This document shows positions 34,229-44,296 of a DNA stretch of 64,000 nucleotides, piece after piece (position 1 is the stretch's first letter; each line of letters begins with the position of its first letter). This DNA comes from an uncultured Bacteroidales bacterium. Its GTDB lineage: Bacteria > Bacteroidota > Bacteroidia > Bacteroidales > Paludibacteraceae. The position numbers and the translations under genes are program-made. The stretch lies in assembly GCA_902785605.1 (NCBI GenBank), contig CACZZL010000014.1, forward strand, positions 1-64,000, written 5' to 3'. The notes under the pieces are model-generated. The model did not search any database. It was not told where the DNA came from and was given only the letters and a program-made list of their open reading frames with translations.

Positions 34229-36516
34229 ACTGTTTGTTGTTTTATGTTTTTTATTGTGATTCGTTTTTGGTTGGGTCGGCGGAGCAAAATGTCCGTCAGC
34301 GGATCTTCCAGATACGTCTGCACCGCCCGTTTGACAGGACGGGCACCGTTCTTGGTGTCATAACTCTTCTCCACCAACTGTCCCACCACTTCAGAGGTGA
34401 CACTCAGTTGGTGTCCCTGTGTCCGCATACGTTGTTGCAGCATACTGATCTCAATGCGCACGATCTGGTTAATGGTCTCACGGCTCAGCGGTTCGAACGT
34501 CACTACATTGTCAATTCGGTTGACGAACTCCGGCGGGAACTGTTTCTGCAGCGCTTTGAGCAGCGTCTTATTCACCTCTTTCTGGCTCATCTCACCGGAA
34601 CCGAAACCGACACCGCCTCCGAACTCCTGCAACTGGCGTGTGCCGACATTGCTCGTGAGTACGATGATCGTGTTCTTGAAATCAACCACCTTACCCTGCC
34701 GGTCGGTCAGACGGCCTTCGTCCAACACCTGCAGCAGCACGTTGAAGATATCGGGATGCGCTTTCTCGATCTCGTCAAACAGCACAATGGAGTAGGGCTT
34801 GCGTCGCACAGCTTCGGTCAACTTGCCGCCGTCTTCATGCGCTACATATCCCGGAGGCGCGCCTACGAGCAGGCTCACCGCGTGCTTCTCCATATACTCT
34901 GACATATCGAACCGGATCATCGCATCCTTGCTACCGAACAACTCTTCTGCCAGACACTGTGCCAGATACGTCTTACCCACACCGGTCTGGCCGAGGAAGA
35001 AGAACGAACCGATTGGTCGTTTGGGGTCTCTCAATCCCAACCGGCTGCGTTGGATCGCACGCACGACTGTCTCTACCGCTTTGTCCTGCCCGATGATCTT
35101 GCGCTTGAGCACTTCCGCCATCGTTCGCAGACGTTCGGTCTCGGCGGTCGCCACACGTTGTACGGGCACACCGCTCATCATACTCACGACGCCGGCTACA
35201 TCATCCGTGGTGATCGTGTAGGCCTCTCCTTCCAATTCACCCTTCGCTTGTTGGCGTGCGTGACTGCGGGCACCGGCCTCGTCCATGACGTCAATCGCTT
35301 TGTCCGGGAATGCGCGGTCGGTCAGGTATCGCTCACTCATGCTCACACAAGCCTTGAGCACCTCTTCTGTGTACACCACATGGTGGTACTGTGCGTAGTG
35401 AAGGCTGAGGCGGGCAAGGATATTCAAGGTCTCTTCGGTCGTCGTCGGACGTACTTGCACTTTCTGGAAACGGCGTTCGAGTGCCCCGTCTTTCTCAATT
35501 GACTTGGCGTACTCAGCTGTAGTGGTAGCCCCAATACACTGCACTTCACCGCGGGCCAGCGCCGGCTTGAGGATATTAGCTGCATCGAGCGAACCCGATG
35601 CGTTGCCGGCTCCGATGATCGTGTGGATCTCGTCAATGAACAAGATCACCTCGGGATGGTTCTTCAACTCAGAGAGCACGTTCTTCATGCGCTCCTCAAA
35701 CTGACCGCGGTACGTAGTACCGGCTACCATTGACGCCAAATCGAGTGTCACAATACGTTTACCGTGCAACGCACCCGTCGTGTCGTCCTGAATACGCAGC
35801 GCCAGCCCTTCCACAATAGCCGACTTGCCCACACCGGGCTCGCCGATCAAAATGGGGTTGTTCTTCTTACGTCGACTTAATATCTGCACCACGCGTTCTA
35901 TCTCAGTCTCGCGTCCCACTACCGGATCGAGCTGTTTGAGCTCAGCCAACTTGGTCAGATCACGACCGTACTTGTCCAACGCGGTCGTCGTACCGGCTGC
36001 TTTCTTGTTGTTCTGCAGCGGTTTCTGCGGCTGCCAGTCACCGTCTTCCACATCCCCCATCTGCTGTGCGCTGTTACTCGGCGCATTCGTGCGGAACTGT
36101 GGCTGACCGTAGATGCCTACCAACTGCTGGTAATTGATATTCCACGTGTTCTCCAGATACGCGGCAGCTATGTTCAACTCCTCGCGCATGATGGCCAACA
36201 GCAGATGAGCCGAACCGACAGCTTCCGCTCTGTACTCGCGGCTGATGCTCTCCGCAATGCGTAAGATACGATCTGCATGCGCACTGCGTTGCACCGGTTC
36301 GATCATAGCGTGGTTTTGACGTAAACTCTCGTCCAGATATGCCTTCGCCTCCTCCGGCTTGAACGAGGTCTGACACAGCAAATCATAAGCCGTGCCTTCC
36401 CCTAACCGCAGAATACCCAACAGCAAGTGCTCCGGCTCAACGGTCTTGTTGAGCAGACGCTCTGCCTCCTCTTGGGCATAGACGATGATCTTGTTTAAGT
36501 TCTGTGTTACTATCAT
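34225..36516 (-). CDS. clpC: ClpC-type AAA+ unfoldase lacking the M domain
   Basis: A 763-residue Hsp100 protein that feeds substrates to ClpP. It has two N-terminal Clp_N repeats (about 1-140). The first ATPase has Walker [13 protein letters not shown]; the second has [15 protein letters not shown]. The ClpP-docking VGF tripeptide is in [11 protein letters not shown]. ClpC usually has a coiled-coil M domain between DEAGAR and the [10 protein letters not shown] segment. Here only about 20 residues separate them ([20 protein letters not shown]), so the M domain is missing. It follows the porin gene by 14 bases and overlaps trxA. Confidence 0.93.
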   Translation of the reverse strand: MIVTQNLNKIIVYAQEEAERLLNKTVEPEHLLLGILRLGEGTAYDLLCQTSFKPEEAKAYLDESLRQNHAMIEPVQRSAHADRILRIAESISREYRAEAVGSAHLLLAIMREELNIAAAYLENTWNINYQQLVGIYGQPQFRTNAPSNSAQQMGDVEDGDWQPQKPLQNNKKAAGTTTALDKYGRDLTKLAELKQLDPVVGRETEIERVVQILSRRKKNNPILIGEPGVGKSAIVEGLALRIQDDTTGALHGKRIVTLDLASMVAGTTYRGQFEERMKNVLSELKNHPEVILFIDEIHTIIGAGNASGSLDAANILKPALARGEVQCIGATTTAEYAKSIEKDGALERRFQKVQVRPTTTEETLNILARLSLHYAQYHHVVYTEEVLKACVSMSERYLTDRAFPDKAIDVMDEAGARSHARQQAKGELEGEAYTITTDDVAGVVSMMSGVPVQRVATAETERLRTMAEVLKRKIIGQDKAVETVVRAIQRSRLGLRDPKRPIGSFFFLGQTGVGKTYLAQCLAEELFGSKDAMIRFDMSEYMEKHAVSLLVGAPPGYVAHEDGGKLTEAVRRKPYSIVLFDEIEKAHPDIFNVLLQVLDEGRLTDRQGKVVDFKNTIIVLTSNVGTRQLQEFGGGVGFGSGEMSQKEVNKTLLKALQKQFPPEFVNRIDNVVTFEPLSRETINQIVRIEISMLQQRMRTQGHQLSVTSEVVGQLVEKSYDTKNGARPVKRAVQTYLEDPLTDILLRRPNQKRITIKNIKQQTV

Positions 36517-36530
36517 ATAAATCCTAACTC

Positions 36531-38474
36531 CTAGTTATAAAAGTGCCAAGCCAGGCCTGCGCGGAACACATCTCGGTTGGTCGGGTAGCCGGGCATGGTC
36601 AAATATCCTGTGTTGTTCTTAAAGAACCAATAACTGACATGTTGGTAATGCGCAAAGAAGCGCAAGCGGATCGAACGTACATAGAAATTGGCATATACGT
36701 TCATCCATGGGTAGTTTCCTACCGTTTCTGTCTGCTGCGTGGCATAAAGCCCCGTGGACGGACAGAGCACCGGTGCGTGGTACTTGGTGAAGTACCGTAA
36801 ATCCACACCGATCTGGGCATCCAGCGCCCGGAACCAGGTTCCGTGGTAGTACAGCCGATGCTGTAGAATAACCAGCGGAACAGGTAACACGCTGTCGTTG
36901 GTGGAGTGCTGAATGACTGCGCGGTTCTCTAAATTAATCCACGGCGTGGTCAAGTCCACTCCTGCGTCCCCGGTCAAGATCTGTACATTGCCTCCGTACT
37001 GGCGGGGACACCAGTCCGAAGCAGAGAAATAAATAGGACGGGTCTGATTCTCGAAACTGAAGTCCAGTCTCAACTTGACCCATTTGGTGGGGTAGGCGAC
37101 CGTTGCTCCTCCCAGGAAACGGTACGTGAACTTGAAATCGTTCTCCCACCGGATATGGTTAGAGCGGTAGTGCTGTAAGTACCAACTCGGTTTCTCGCTC
37201 TTCGCATAAGCGCGCGCAGCGATAATAAACGGATACTTACCGGCCATGAACTTCGTCTCCAAACGGCCGTTCACGTCAAACTCACCGATCTTATATCCCA
37301 CCACGCACACTTTGCCTTCCACGTTGTAGTGCACGTGCGTACCGCTGTGTTTGTGCAACGCACCTCCGACATACGTATTGTTCGTCCATTTGTAGTCGTA
37401 GATGCTGTCGTATGGAACCGTGTCGTTCAAGAACCGTTGGCACTCGTTCATCGCAAACGCGGTGATACCGAACTTGAGTTTGGTATTATACGCCTCGCAG
37501 AACGTGACCGCGATCGTGTTGCGAATGGTCAGCACATCGGTCGAATCGTGCGTCTTGCTCTGGTCGTAATACGTGGTATCATAAAAATCCTGATTCGCCG
37601 TCTTCTCAATATACCTACGATTAGAGTTATTAGTCTCGAACACATGACTGAATGTCAGCAACGGGATATACTCTACCTTGATCGTATCTTTTTTAATTCG
37701 CCGTCCGTCCTCAATCACATAAACCGAATCATGATACTCCCGCTCCGTGGAGATGGCGTACTGGTTATGCAGGTAGCCGCTCAAATACCGATAGCCGGTC
37801 ATGGCGTTCATCTTCACCGGTAAGTCTTCGGCACTCAGACTTCCGCCTAACTGGCTCACATCCCGTAAACCTCCGTTGTCGAACGAACTGAGCTTACTCC
37901 ATCCGAACGCTGCATGCATACTGTAATGCGCACCGGTGTAACTGCCCCATACCGATCCGCGGAACAGCTTTCCGGCTGTGTTGGCATAGTGACCGATCGA
38001 ATTGAGGTAGTCCATCTCCACTCCTAAGTTCAGCCGTTTGCTCAAGTTGCCGGTGAACAGAAAATCCACGTCGTTCTCCTCGTGTGCGCTCACAAAACCT
38101 TTCTTGTACGCCACCGTCGAATACGGCGTAGTGGTGTTGAAAAAACGTTGCTGCTGAGGCGTGACTACATAAGGCGCCAAGCTCCATGCAAACGGGTCGT
38201 CTATCGTACGCACGCGGTCATTGATGATGCGGCTCTCGATAGGCGAAACCAGCACGTTGCCATTAGTCACACTGCTCATCGAGTACAACTGCTGCACATC
38301 GACGTCGTGGAAATTGAGTGTGGCCGTGTCGGTGAACACCACCGTATCCGCCACCGCAGTGTAACCCGGCATCTGCCACGTATGCACAATAGTCGGTGTA
38401 CGCGGCTGTTTGGCAGCGGCCACAATGGTCGCTGCCAACAGCACTAATACTATTAAAAGTCTTTTAACTTTCAA
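36531..38474 (-). CDS. Putative outer-membrane porin (porin_10-like)
   Basis: A 647-residue protein with a signal peptide (about 1-21). A long beta-barrel pattern rich in Tyr and Asn ends in LTMPGYPTNRDVFRAGLAWHFYN. This end and overall plan match the Bacteroidota putative-porin family. The only start that keeps the signal peptide is TTG 38474, because a stop precedes it and the next Met is at residue 30. This start and the first residues lie in a heptamer array. It sits between the GH57-like gene and clpC. Confidence 0.85.
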   Translation of the reverse strand: MKVKRLLIVLVLLAATIVAAAKQPRTPTIVHTWQMPGYTAVADTVVFTDTATLNFHDVDVQQLYSMSSVTNGNVLVSPIESRIINDRVRTIDDPFAWSLAPYVVTPQQQRFFNTTTPYSTVAYKKGFVSAHEENDVDFLFTGNLSKRLNLGVEMDYLNSIGHYANTAGKLFRGSVWGSYTGAHYSMHAAFGWSKLSSFDNGGLRDVSQLGGSLSAEDLPVKMNAMTGYRYLSGYLHNQYAISTEREYHDSVYVIEDGRRIKKDTIKVEYIPLLTFSHVFETNNSNRRYIEKTANQDFYDTTYYDQSKTHDSTDVLTIRNTIAVTFCEAYNTKLKFGITAFAMNECQRFLNDTVPYDSIYDYKWTNNTYVGGALHKHSGTHVHYNVEGKVCVVGYKIGEFDVNGRLETKFMAGKYPFIIAARAYAKSEKPSWYLQHYRSNHIRWENDFKFTYRFLGGATVAYPTKWVKLRLDFSFENQTRPIYFSASDWCPRQYGGNVQILTGDAGVDLTTPWINLENRAVIQHSTNDSVLPVPLVILQHRLYYHGTWFRALDAQIGVDLRYFTKYHAPVLCPSTGLYATQQTETVGNYPWMNVYANFYVRSIRLRFFAHYQHVSYWFFKNNTGYLTMPGYPTNRDVFRAGLAWHFYN

Positions 38475-38530
38475 CTAAACTACTTTCAACTATAAGACTT
38501 CTCTCAACTCTCAACTTTCAACTCTCAACT
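38464..38530. repeat. Heptamer array (TTTCAAC) with reduced core
   Basis: TTTCAAC/TCTCAAC units flank AAGACTT (38494-38500), a short version of the core seen at 17695 and 33677. It spans the start of the porin gene and the stop of the GH57-like gene. Confidence 0.85.
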
Positions 38531-39790
38531 TTTTTTCTTCAACTTCGCTTGAAGAACTTGAATCTCCTCCTCCTGATTGCGGATAGTCTTGAGCAACTCG
38601 TTCAATTCTTCGTTCTCGATCGTTGTCGGATATTGCTCCTCTACCGTCTGCAGGAAGTCAGACAGCACGTTCATGTAGTTGATGAACGCATCGTAAGCCG
38701 ATTCATACTGCGTCTCGCCTTGGTCGATGTGGTTCATGTAGTGCAGATAGTTCACATCCTGCAGACGGAGCCAGTTGGTCTTCAGGCTCTTGTCCTGGCA
38801 CAGGTGTACACGCTCTGCTACAGCGAACAACTTATGAATAGCCTCTTGCTGCAGGTCATTACCGGCGTAAACGCTCAGGTCTTTCGCCTCTCCGCTCCAT
38901 GTCAACGGATACGGACTCGACAGTACGTCGTTAGCAGCCAGTTTCTTGGCAGCCTCAGCCGGGGTCATGAAGCCCATCTCACGCTCCAATGCATAGTACG
39001 GTAGCGCCTTGAGGAAATCGAAGATACCCGTTCCTGCATTCTGACGAACACCGAACGTCTCGGCGCCTACCCAGATATTGACGATCTCGTCCTCTGCAGG
39101 CAGAGACTGCAACATGTTCGCATATTTCTCCGCATCCATCGGGAAATTAGCCCAATTGGGGTCCGAGAAATGGAAACTCAACTCGTCGCTGAGATTGGTG
39201 TTGCGCAGCAGCACTTTCATCTTCGGTGCACCGGCCGACTGATACAGATGATTCGGGGTCTTCCAACTGATGATATGCTTGGCACCTTCGGTGAGCATCA
39301 CCTTATAACCCATCTTGTTCAACTGATAAGCGGTCTCATCCGTGTACAGCAACTCGGTGTTCCAAATAGTGGTAGCTTTCACACCGAAAATCGACTCCAG
39401 CAACTCAGCCTGTTTCTTGAACTGCTCTTTCATCTCGCTCTCGTTGTACTCCGATGCCAGCGAATAACTGTACGGGGTAGCCAGGAACTCAACGCACTTG
39501 GTAGCTGCCAACTCCTTGAGGATATCAATCATCTCAGGGTTGAACTGCTCGAACATCTCAATCATCGTTCCGCTTACGCTCAATGCGCAGTGGAATTTGC
39601 CTTTGCTCAACTTGATCATGTCATTGATAGTCTGGCAGAGCGGCATGTAGGAGGTTTGAACAAGCCAGTTAACATGTTCCTCGGTAGCCATGTCATCGTA
39701 GTAGTAATGATCATGACCGATTTCGAAGAAACGATAGCGCTTCAGACGATATGGGCTGTGCATCTGGAAGCAGAAACATATATTTTTCAT
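38525..39790 (-). CDS. GH57-family glycoside hydrolase-like protein
   Basis: A 421-residue protein of family GH57 (alpha-amylase/4-alpha-glucanotransferase type). The start CFCFQMHSPYRLKRYRFF is typical. The nucleophile Glu appears in IWNTELLYTDE. The acid/base segment that usually reads DYETFGEH is GAETFGVRQN here, with Asp replaced by Gly, so activity is doubtful or altered. The C-terminal 60 residues are coiled and charged. It follows a GT4 gene and the debranching enzyme, pointing to alpha-glucan metabolism. Confidence 0.85.
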   Translation of the reverse strand: MKNICFCFQMHSPYRLKRYRFFEIGHDHYYYDDMATEEHVNWLVQTSYMPLCQTINDMIKLSKGKFHCALSVSGTMIEMFEQFNPEMIDILKELAATKCVEFLATPYSYSLASEYNESEMKEQFKKQAELLESIFGVKATTIWNTELLYTDETAYQLNKMGYKVMLTEGAKHIISWKTPNHLYQSAGAPKMKVLLRNTNLSDELSFHFSDPNWANFPMDAEKYANMLQSLPAEDEIVNIWVGAETFGVRQNAGTGIFDFLKALPYYALEREMGFMTPAEAAKKLAANDVLSSPYPLTWSGEAKDLSVYAGNDLQQEAIHKLFAVAERVHLCQDKSLKTNWLRLQDVNYLHYMNHIDQGETQYESAYDAFINYMNVLSDFLQTVEEQYPTTIENEELNELLKTIRNQEEEIQVLQAKLKKKS

Positions 39791-39791
39791 A

Positions 39792-39832
39792 ATCTTAATT
39801 TTTAATTCTTAATTTTTAATTTTGAATTACAA
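39792..39832. repeat. Heptamer array (ATTTTTA/ATTCTTA)
   Basis: About six units between the GT4 stop and the GH57-like start. The last unit covers the GT4 stop codon. Confidence 0.88.
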
Positions 39833-41089
39833 CGTATGATTGATCACACCGTCATAGATTCTACGCACTTTCAGTCCTGCGTCAGACCACTTGATGTTGT
39901 TGACTTCCTCCATACCCAGCTCGTGCAGACTCTTGTACATCGCCGGGTACTTGACAATGGCGTAGATCGCATCGGCCATGGCATCAATGTCCCAATAGTC
40001 GGTCTTAATAGCGTGTTGCAGAATCTCTGCACAACCGGATTGGTGACTGATGATTGACGGACAGCCGACTTGCATAGCCTCCAACGGACTGATACCGAAC
40101 GGCTCACTCACGGACGGCATGATATACACGTCACTCATCGCCAGCATCTCCTGTACCTGCTTGCCGCGCATGAAGCCCGGGAAGTGGAACTTGTCGGCGA
40201 TACCGCGTTTGGCTACGAGATCAATCATCTCCGCCATCTTGTCACCGCTACCGGCCATCACGAAACGAACACCGTCCGTCTTGCTCAGCACGCGCGCTGC
40301 GGCTTCCACAAAGTACTCCGGTCCTTTCTGCATCGTGATACGGCCGAGGAACGTAACCAGCTTGTCCTTGCGCTCCGGCTTGGTGAACTCTTCCGGATGA
40401 GCCAAAGGCTCAACGGCGTTGTGCACCGTGCTCACTTTGCGCGGATCAATACCGTATTTCTCAATGACCGTGTTACGCGTCAAGTTACTTACACAGATGA
40501 TGTGGTTCGCCTCCTCCATACCGCGTTTCTCAATAGCGAACACGGTCGGGTTCACATTACCACGGCTTCTGTCAAAGTCCGTTGCATGAACGTGAATAAC
40601 GAGCGGCTTACCGCTGATCTGTTTTGCGAACACACCGGCCGGATAAGTCAACCAGTCGTGGCTGTGGATGATATCAAAATCCAGACTGTGTGCTAACACA
40701 CTCGCTACAGCCTCGTAGTTACCGATCTCTTCAATCAGGTTATCCGGATAACGGCCCGAGAAACTGATGCAGCCCAGATCATCCGTCCCGATACGACGGT
40801 AGTCGTAATGAATACCGTTGCGGAAATGGAAATACTCTTCGGGGCTCATCTTGCCCTCCATACGCTGCTTGACGTAGTCGTAACTGTTCTCTTTCCAAAC
40901 AACCGGGATACTGTTGGCACCGATGATGCGCAGGAAAGACTGATCCTCGTCGCCCCATGGTTTCGGGATAACGAACGTGATCTCCATGTCTTTCTGCTCG
41001 CTCATACCGCGCGTCAGACCGTAACTGGCTGTTCCTAAACCACCTAAGATATGGGGAGGAAACTCCCAACCGAACATTAACGCTTTCAT
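39827..41089 (-). CDS. Glycosyltransferase family 4, glycogen-synthase-like
   Basis: A 420-residue GT-B enzyme. The N-terminus MFGWEFPPHILGGLG carries the glycine-rich acceptor loop. IIHSHDWLTYPAGV follows, and the C-terminal donor site has LGRITMQKGPEYFVEAA and SVSEPFGISPLEAMQVG with the conserved EX7E glutamates. In Bacteroidota such genes next to debranching and GH57 genes are thought to build glycogen-like alpha-glucan. The first four bases overlap the debranching gene end. Confidence 0.88.
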   Translation of the reverse strand: MKALMFGWEFPPHILGGLGTASYGLTRGMSEQKDMEITFVIPKPWGDEDQSFLRIIGANSIPVVWKENSYDYVKQRMEGKMSPEEYFHFRNGIHYDYRRIGTDDLGCISFSGRYPDNLIEEIGNYEAVASVLAHSLDFDIIHSHDWLTYPAGVFAKQISGKPLVIHVHATDFDRSRGNVNPTVFAIEKRGMEEANHIICVSNLTRNTVIEKYGIDPRKVSTVHNAVEPLAHPEEFTKPERKDKLVTFLGRITMQKGPEYFVEAAARVLSKTDGVRFVMAGSGDKMAEMIDLVAKRGIADKFHFPGFMRGKQVQEMLAMSDVYIMPSVSEPFGISPLEAMQVGCPSIISHQSGCAEILQHAIKTDYWDIDAMADAIYAIVKYPAMYKSLHELGMEEVNNIKWSDAGLKVRRIYDGVINHTL

Positions 41090-43080
41090 TGTTGTGCCTC
41101 CTTTCCTTGAACATTAGCCTCTAACCTTTCGCCATTAGCCTCATTTTGATATTTCTTCAGCGTATCCAGCAGACTGATCACAGCCGCTACGCTCGGGGCG
41201 CTACTCATACCACCGCGTCCTCTGTAAGGCGGGTTCGGCTCGTAGAACTCACTCAACGTACCAATCGTCAACTCGTCCATCTCGGCCTCAAAGCCGACCA
41301 ACAGACGCTCCATGAAACTGGTTCCGCTATACTTGTACACGTTCATGTATGCACGCGAATAAGCAGTGATCGTGGACGGCCAAACGATACCGTTGTACAA
41401 CGCACGCTCGCGCTCTGCCGGATCGGTGCCGTAGTACGGATGATACAAACCGCTCTTCGGACTCAAGCTGCGCAGACCCTTCGGCGTGAGCAACTCTTTC
41501 GTACAGATATCCACAACCGCTTTCTGCTGTTTGCGATCCAGCGGACTGTACGGCAGACCGACTGCCCAGATCATGTTCGGACGAACCTCGCGATTCTGGT
41601 AGTTATCCACTACGTAGTCGTTCAGATACAGTCCGTTCCAGAATGTCTTAACGAATGCGTCCTTCGTGATCTCTGCCTGATATTCCATCAGATCAGCACT
41701 CGTCTCTTTACCCATCTCACGCAGCATCTCTGCCGTGAAACGCATCGCGTTGTACCACAGTGCGTTGATCTCAACTACATAACCGGTACGCGGTACAATA
41801 GGCCAGCCGTTCTCGGTCGCACTCATCCACGTAGCAGGACGCTGTGTGCCATCTACCCACAACAGACCGTTCTGGTGCAATTTGGCACGCGGGTGATTTT
41901 GCTTGCGATACCAGGTGATGATATCCAGACACAACTGACCGTATAGGTCGGCTGCTTCCCGTACCGTGTACTTATGAGCGTACTTCTGACAAGCGCGAAT
42001 GAACCACAACAGCACGTCCGGTTCGTCCATACCCGTCATCTTGTTCTCATTACCGCGGCCGTGCATGAAATTGAGCACTTCGTCAATCGCCGTCTTGTTC
42101 ATGATCGCATCCCAGTACTCAGGACGGTCAATATCGAGCGTGCAACTGGCAACCGAGAAGAACGTAGCTCTTGCGTTCGCATGGAACCACGGGAAACCGG
42201 CTAACAAATAGCACTTGTCGCCTTCGCGTTTGTAGAACTGGCTGGCGCTGTTCTTCAACGTGCTGAACATGTCCAGACGTTTATTGCGACGCTCCAACTC
42301 TTTCTTCCAAACCGTCTTCAACTGGTTCGTCTTGCACTCGGTCACACCGGCTGCGAAAATAACGCTCTCGCCCTTCTTCATCGGCAACTCGAAGTAACCC
42401 GGAACCAGCAAGTCCTCCTTGAACGCATAACCGCGTTCGCGCTCCTTGCGATACACGATGTCCTTGTACCACTGCGGATCGTGATGATACTCAACCGCCT
42501 TGCTGAACTGCATGTACAGATTCGGGAATCCCGGGTACATGCGGTTGAAACGACCATTCTCGCAGTCGTTCATGTCGGCATTAGCCAACGGGTTCTCGTG
42601 CGTCAACTCGTTCACACTGCGGAAAGCAAGGAACGGACGGAAACGTAATGTCGTCGGACTACCGCTCTCCAACAGCGTGTAGCGAATCAGTACACGCGGC
42701 TCGAAACTAACCAGCATACGCTCTTTCTCCAACACCATCGCTCCTACGCGATAAACCGTTTTTGAGATCAACTCGCAGTCAAACTCGCGGATGTACTTGT
42801 GTCCGTTCGGACTGAAATGGTTCTCTCCGTACTCGTGCAAGCCTAAGTTGAACTCCGCGCCGTGCTGGATCACCGTCTCGTCCAGCGAACTGAGCAACAC
42901 GAAGTTGTCATCGCTGATGTGCGGTAACGGCATCACCAACTGGCCGTGGTACTTACGCGTGTTACAATCTACCAACGTGGTCGAGTTGTACACACCTGCA
43001 CGGTTCGTCCGAATCATCTCTTTCTGAAGCGAGCGCTCCAGATTAACAAGCACTGTCTTGTCAAAATTAAGATAACTCAT
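41086..43080 (-). CDS. Amylo-alpha-1,6-glucosidase (glycogen debranching, GH133-like)
   Basis: A 664-residue protein with an N-terminal beta-sandwich (about 1-270, with NRAGVYNSTTLVDCNTRKYHG). A C-terminal alpha/alpha-barrel follows, containing DVLLWFIRACQKY, LLWVDGTQRPATWMSATENG and the late RALYNGIVWPSTITAY. It removes alpha-1,6 branch stubs from glycogen. Its last 20 residues (NEANGERLEANV and on) are encoded by a heptamer array. It follows manC by about 80 bases containing another array. Confidence 0.9.
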   Translation of the reverse strand: MSYLNFDKTVLVNLERSLQKEMIRTNRAGVYNSTTLVDCNTRKYHGQLVMPLPHISDDNFVLLSSLDETVIQHGAEFNLGLHEYGENHFSPNGHKYIREFDCELISKTVYRVGAMVLEKERMLVSFEPRVLIRYTLLESGSPTTLRFRPFLAFRSVNELTHENPLANADMNDCENGRFNRMYPGFPNLYMQFSKAVEYHHDPQWYKDIVYRKERERGYAFKEDLLVPGYFELPMKKGESVIFAAGVTECKTNQLKTVWKKELERRNKRLDMFSTLKNSASQFYKREGDKCYLLAGFPWFHANARATFFSVASCTLDIDRPEYWDAIMNKTAIDEVLNFMHGRGNENKMTGMDEPDVLLWFIRACQKYAHKYTVREAADLYGQLCLDIITWYRKQNHPRAKLHQNGLLWVDGTQRPATWMSATENGWPIVPRTGYVVEINALWYNAMRFTAEMLREMGKETSADLMEYQAEITKDAFVKTFWNGLYLNDYVVDNYQNREVRPNMIWAVGLPYSPLDRKQQKAVVDICTKELLTPKGLRSLSPKSGLYHPYYGTDPAERERALYNGIVWPSTITAYSRAYMNVYKYSGTSFMERLLVGFEAEMDELTIGTLSEFYEPNPPYRGRGGMSSAPSVAAVISLLDTLKKYQNEANGERLEANVQGKEAQQ
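41113..41140. repeat. In-frame heptamer array at the end of the debranching gene
   Basis: Units ATTAGCC, TCTAACC, TTTCGCC and ATTAGCC, read as coding sequence for the C-terminus on the minus strand. Confidence 0.88.
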
Positions 43081-43114
43081 GATTGTGATTTAATATTAAG
43101 TAATAATGTTAAAA

Positions 43115-43163
43115 AATCCTAAAACCTAAATCCTAAATTTGAAATCCTAAATCCCAAATTACA
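43115..43163. repeat. Heptamer array (AATCCTA x7)
   Basis: Seven units (AATCCTA, AAACCTA, AATCCTA, AATTTGA, AATCCTA, AATCCCA, AATTACA) from the manC stop toward the debranching gene. Confidence 0.9.
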
Positions 43164-44274
43164 ATTCATTTATGAATTGTTTAATCCGCTGCTCCTCCGC
43201 TTTCTTGCAGATGAGCAACGCACCGCTCTGCTCGGCAATGATCATATCATCCACCCCTTGTACAATCGCCACCTTACCGGGCTCTAACACCACAATATTA
43301 CCTTGCGCCTCATGGAAATGAGCGGTACTATGCAGACTCACGTTCTGCTGTTCATCCTTCTCGCTCAACTCATACAGGCTGCCCCAGGTGCCCAGGTCAC
43401 TCCAGCCGAAACTGGACGGCAACACATAGACATTGTCCGCTTTCTCCATAATACCGTAGTCAACGGATATATTCGGGCATTTGGGAAAATTATGCTCGAT
43501 GAAATCGCGCTCTTTCTCCGTTCCTATCAACCCCTCTCCCTGTGCAAAGATGTCCGCTATCTCCGGCATATAGCGCCGAATAGCCTCATCAATCGTCTTC
43601 AGACTCCACACGAAAATACCGCTGTTCCACAGATAGTCTCCGCTCGCCAGGTACTTCTTCGCTGTCTCTAAATCCGGCTTCTCCTTGAACTCCTTAACCG
43701 AATAGATACCATCTCCTTTCGCCTTCAACCTTTCACCTTTCACCTCATCCAATTCGTTCGCGAATTGGATGTACCCGTATCCGGTCTCGGGACGGGTAGG
43801 CTGCATGCCTAACGTACAGATAGCCTCGTTCTTGCCTACAAAATCAAACGCCTGCAATATCGTCTGACGGAACTTCTCCTCCTCCAGAATCAAATGATCA
43901 CTCGCCGCCACAACTATCTTTGCTTCCTGTAACCCGTAACCGGTAACCCGTAACCGCTCTTTTATCCAAGCAACGGCATACGCGATACACGGAGCTGTAT
44001 TACGCCGCGCCGGCTCGCACAGAATCTGACTCTCCTGCATGTCCGGAACCTGCTCCAAAATCAACTCCTTGTATGCCACATTCGTTACAATCACCATGTT
44101 CTCAATTGGAACAATCGGACGAAAACGGTCCACCGTCATCTGCAACAAACTTCTACCCGTACCGAAGAAATCCAAGAACTGCTTCGGCTTACGCTCTGTG
44201 CTGAACGGCCAGAAACGGCTTCCAATGCCGCCGGCCATGATCACGCAATAATTGTTTTTATGATTTTCTGTCAT
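43159..44274 (-). CDS. manC: Mannose-1-phosphate guanylyltransferase
   Basis: Forms GDP-mannose from mannose 1-phosphate and GTP. The 371-residue product has the nucleotidyltransferase signature MAGGIGSRFWPFSTERKPKQF (first 20 residues cited in part), CEPARRNTAPCI, and VKEFKEKPD with the catalytic lysines. ATG 44274 follows the promoter leader. Two in-frame heptamer arrays encode RVTGYGLQ (about residue 110) and ERLKAKG (about 180). It heads the run through glycogen genes to clpC-trxA. Confidence 0.92.
   Translation of the reverse strand: MTENHKNNYCVIMAGGIGSRFWPFSTERKPKQFLDFFGTGRSLLQMTVDRFRPIVPIENMVIVTNVAYKELILEQVPDMQESQILCEPARRNTAPCIAYAVAWIKERLRVTGYGLQEAKIVVAASDHLILEEEKFRQTILQAFDFVGKNEAICTLGMQPTRPETGYGYIQFANELDEVKGERLKAKGDGIYSVKEFKEKPDLETAKKYLASGDYLWNSGIFVWSLKTIDEAIRRYMPEIADIFAQGEGLIGTEKERDFIEHNFPKCPNISVDYGIMEKADNVYVLPSSFGWSDLGTWGSLYELSEKDEQQNVSLHSTAHFHEAQGNIVVLEPGKVAIVQGVDDMIIAEQSGALLICKKAEEQRIKQFINEL
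43717..43744. repeat. In-frame heptamer array 1 in manC
   Basis: Units TTTCGCC, TTCAACC, TTTCACC and TTTCACC, coding on the minus strand for a GERLKAKG-like surface stretch. Confidence 0.9.
43929..43956. repeat. In-frame heptamer array 2 in manC
   Basis: Units GTAACCC, GTAACCG, GTAACCC and GTAACCG, coding for LRVTGYGL on the minus strand. The same unit type occurs in the rplS leader and the dus gene. Confidence 0.9.
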
Positions 44275-44296
44275 GTTCAATTTTTGAAAAAGCGTG

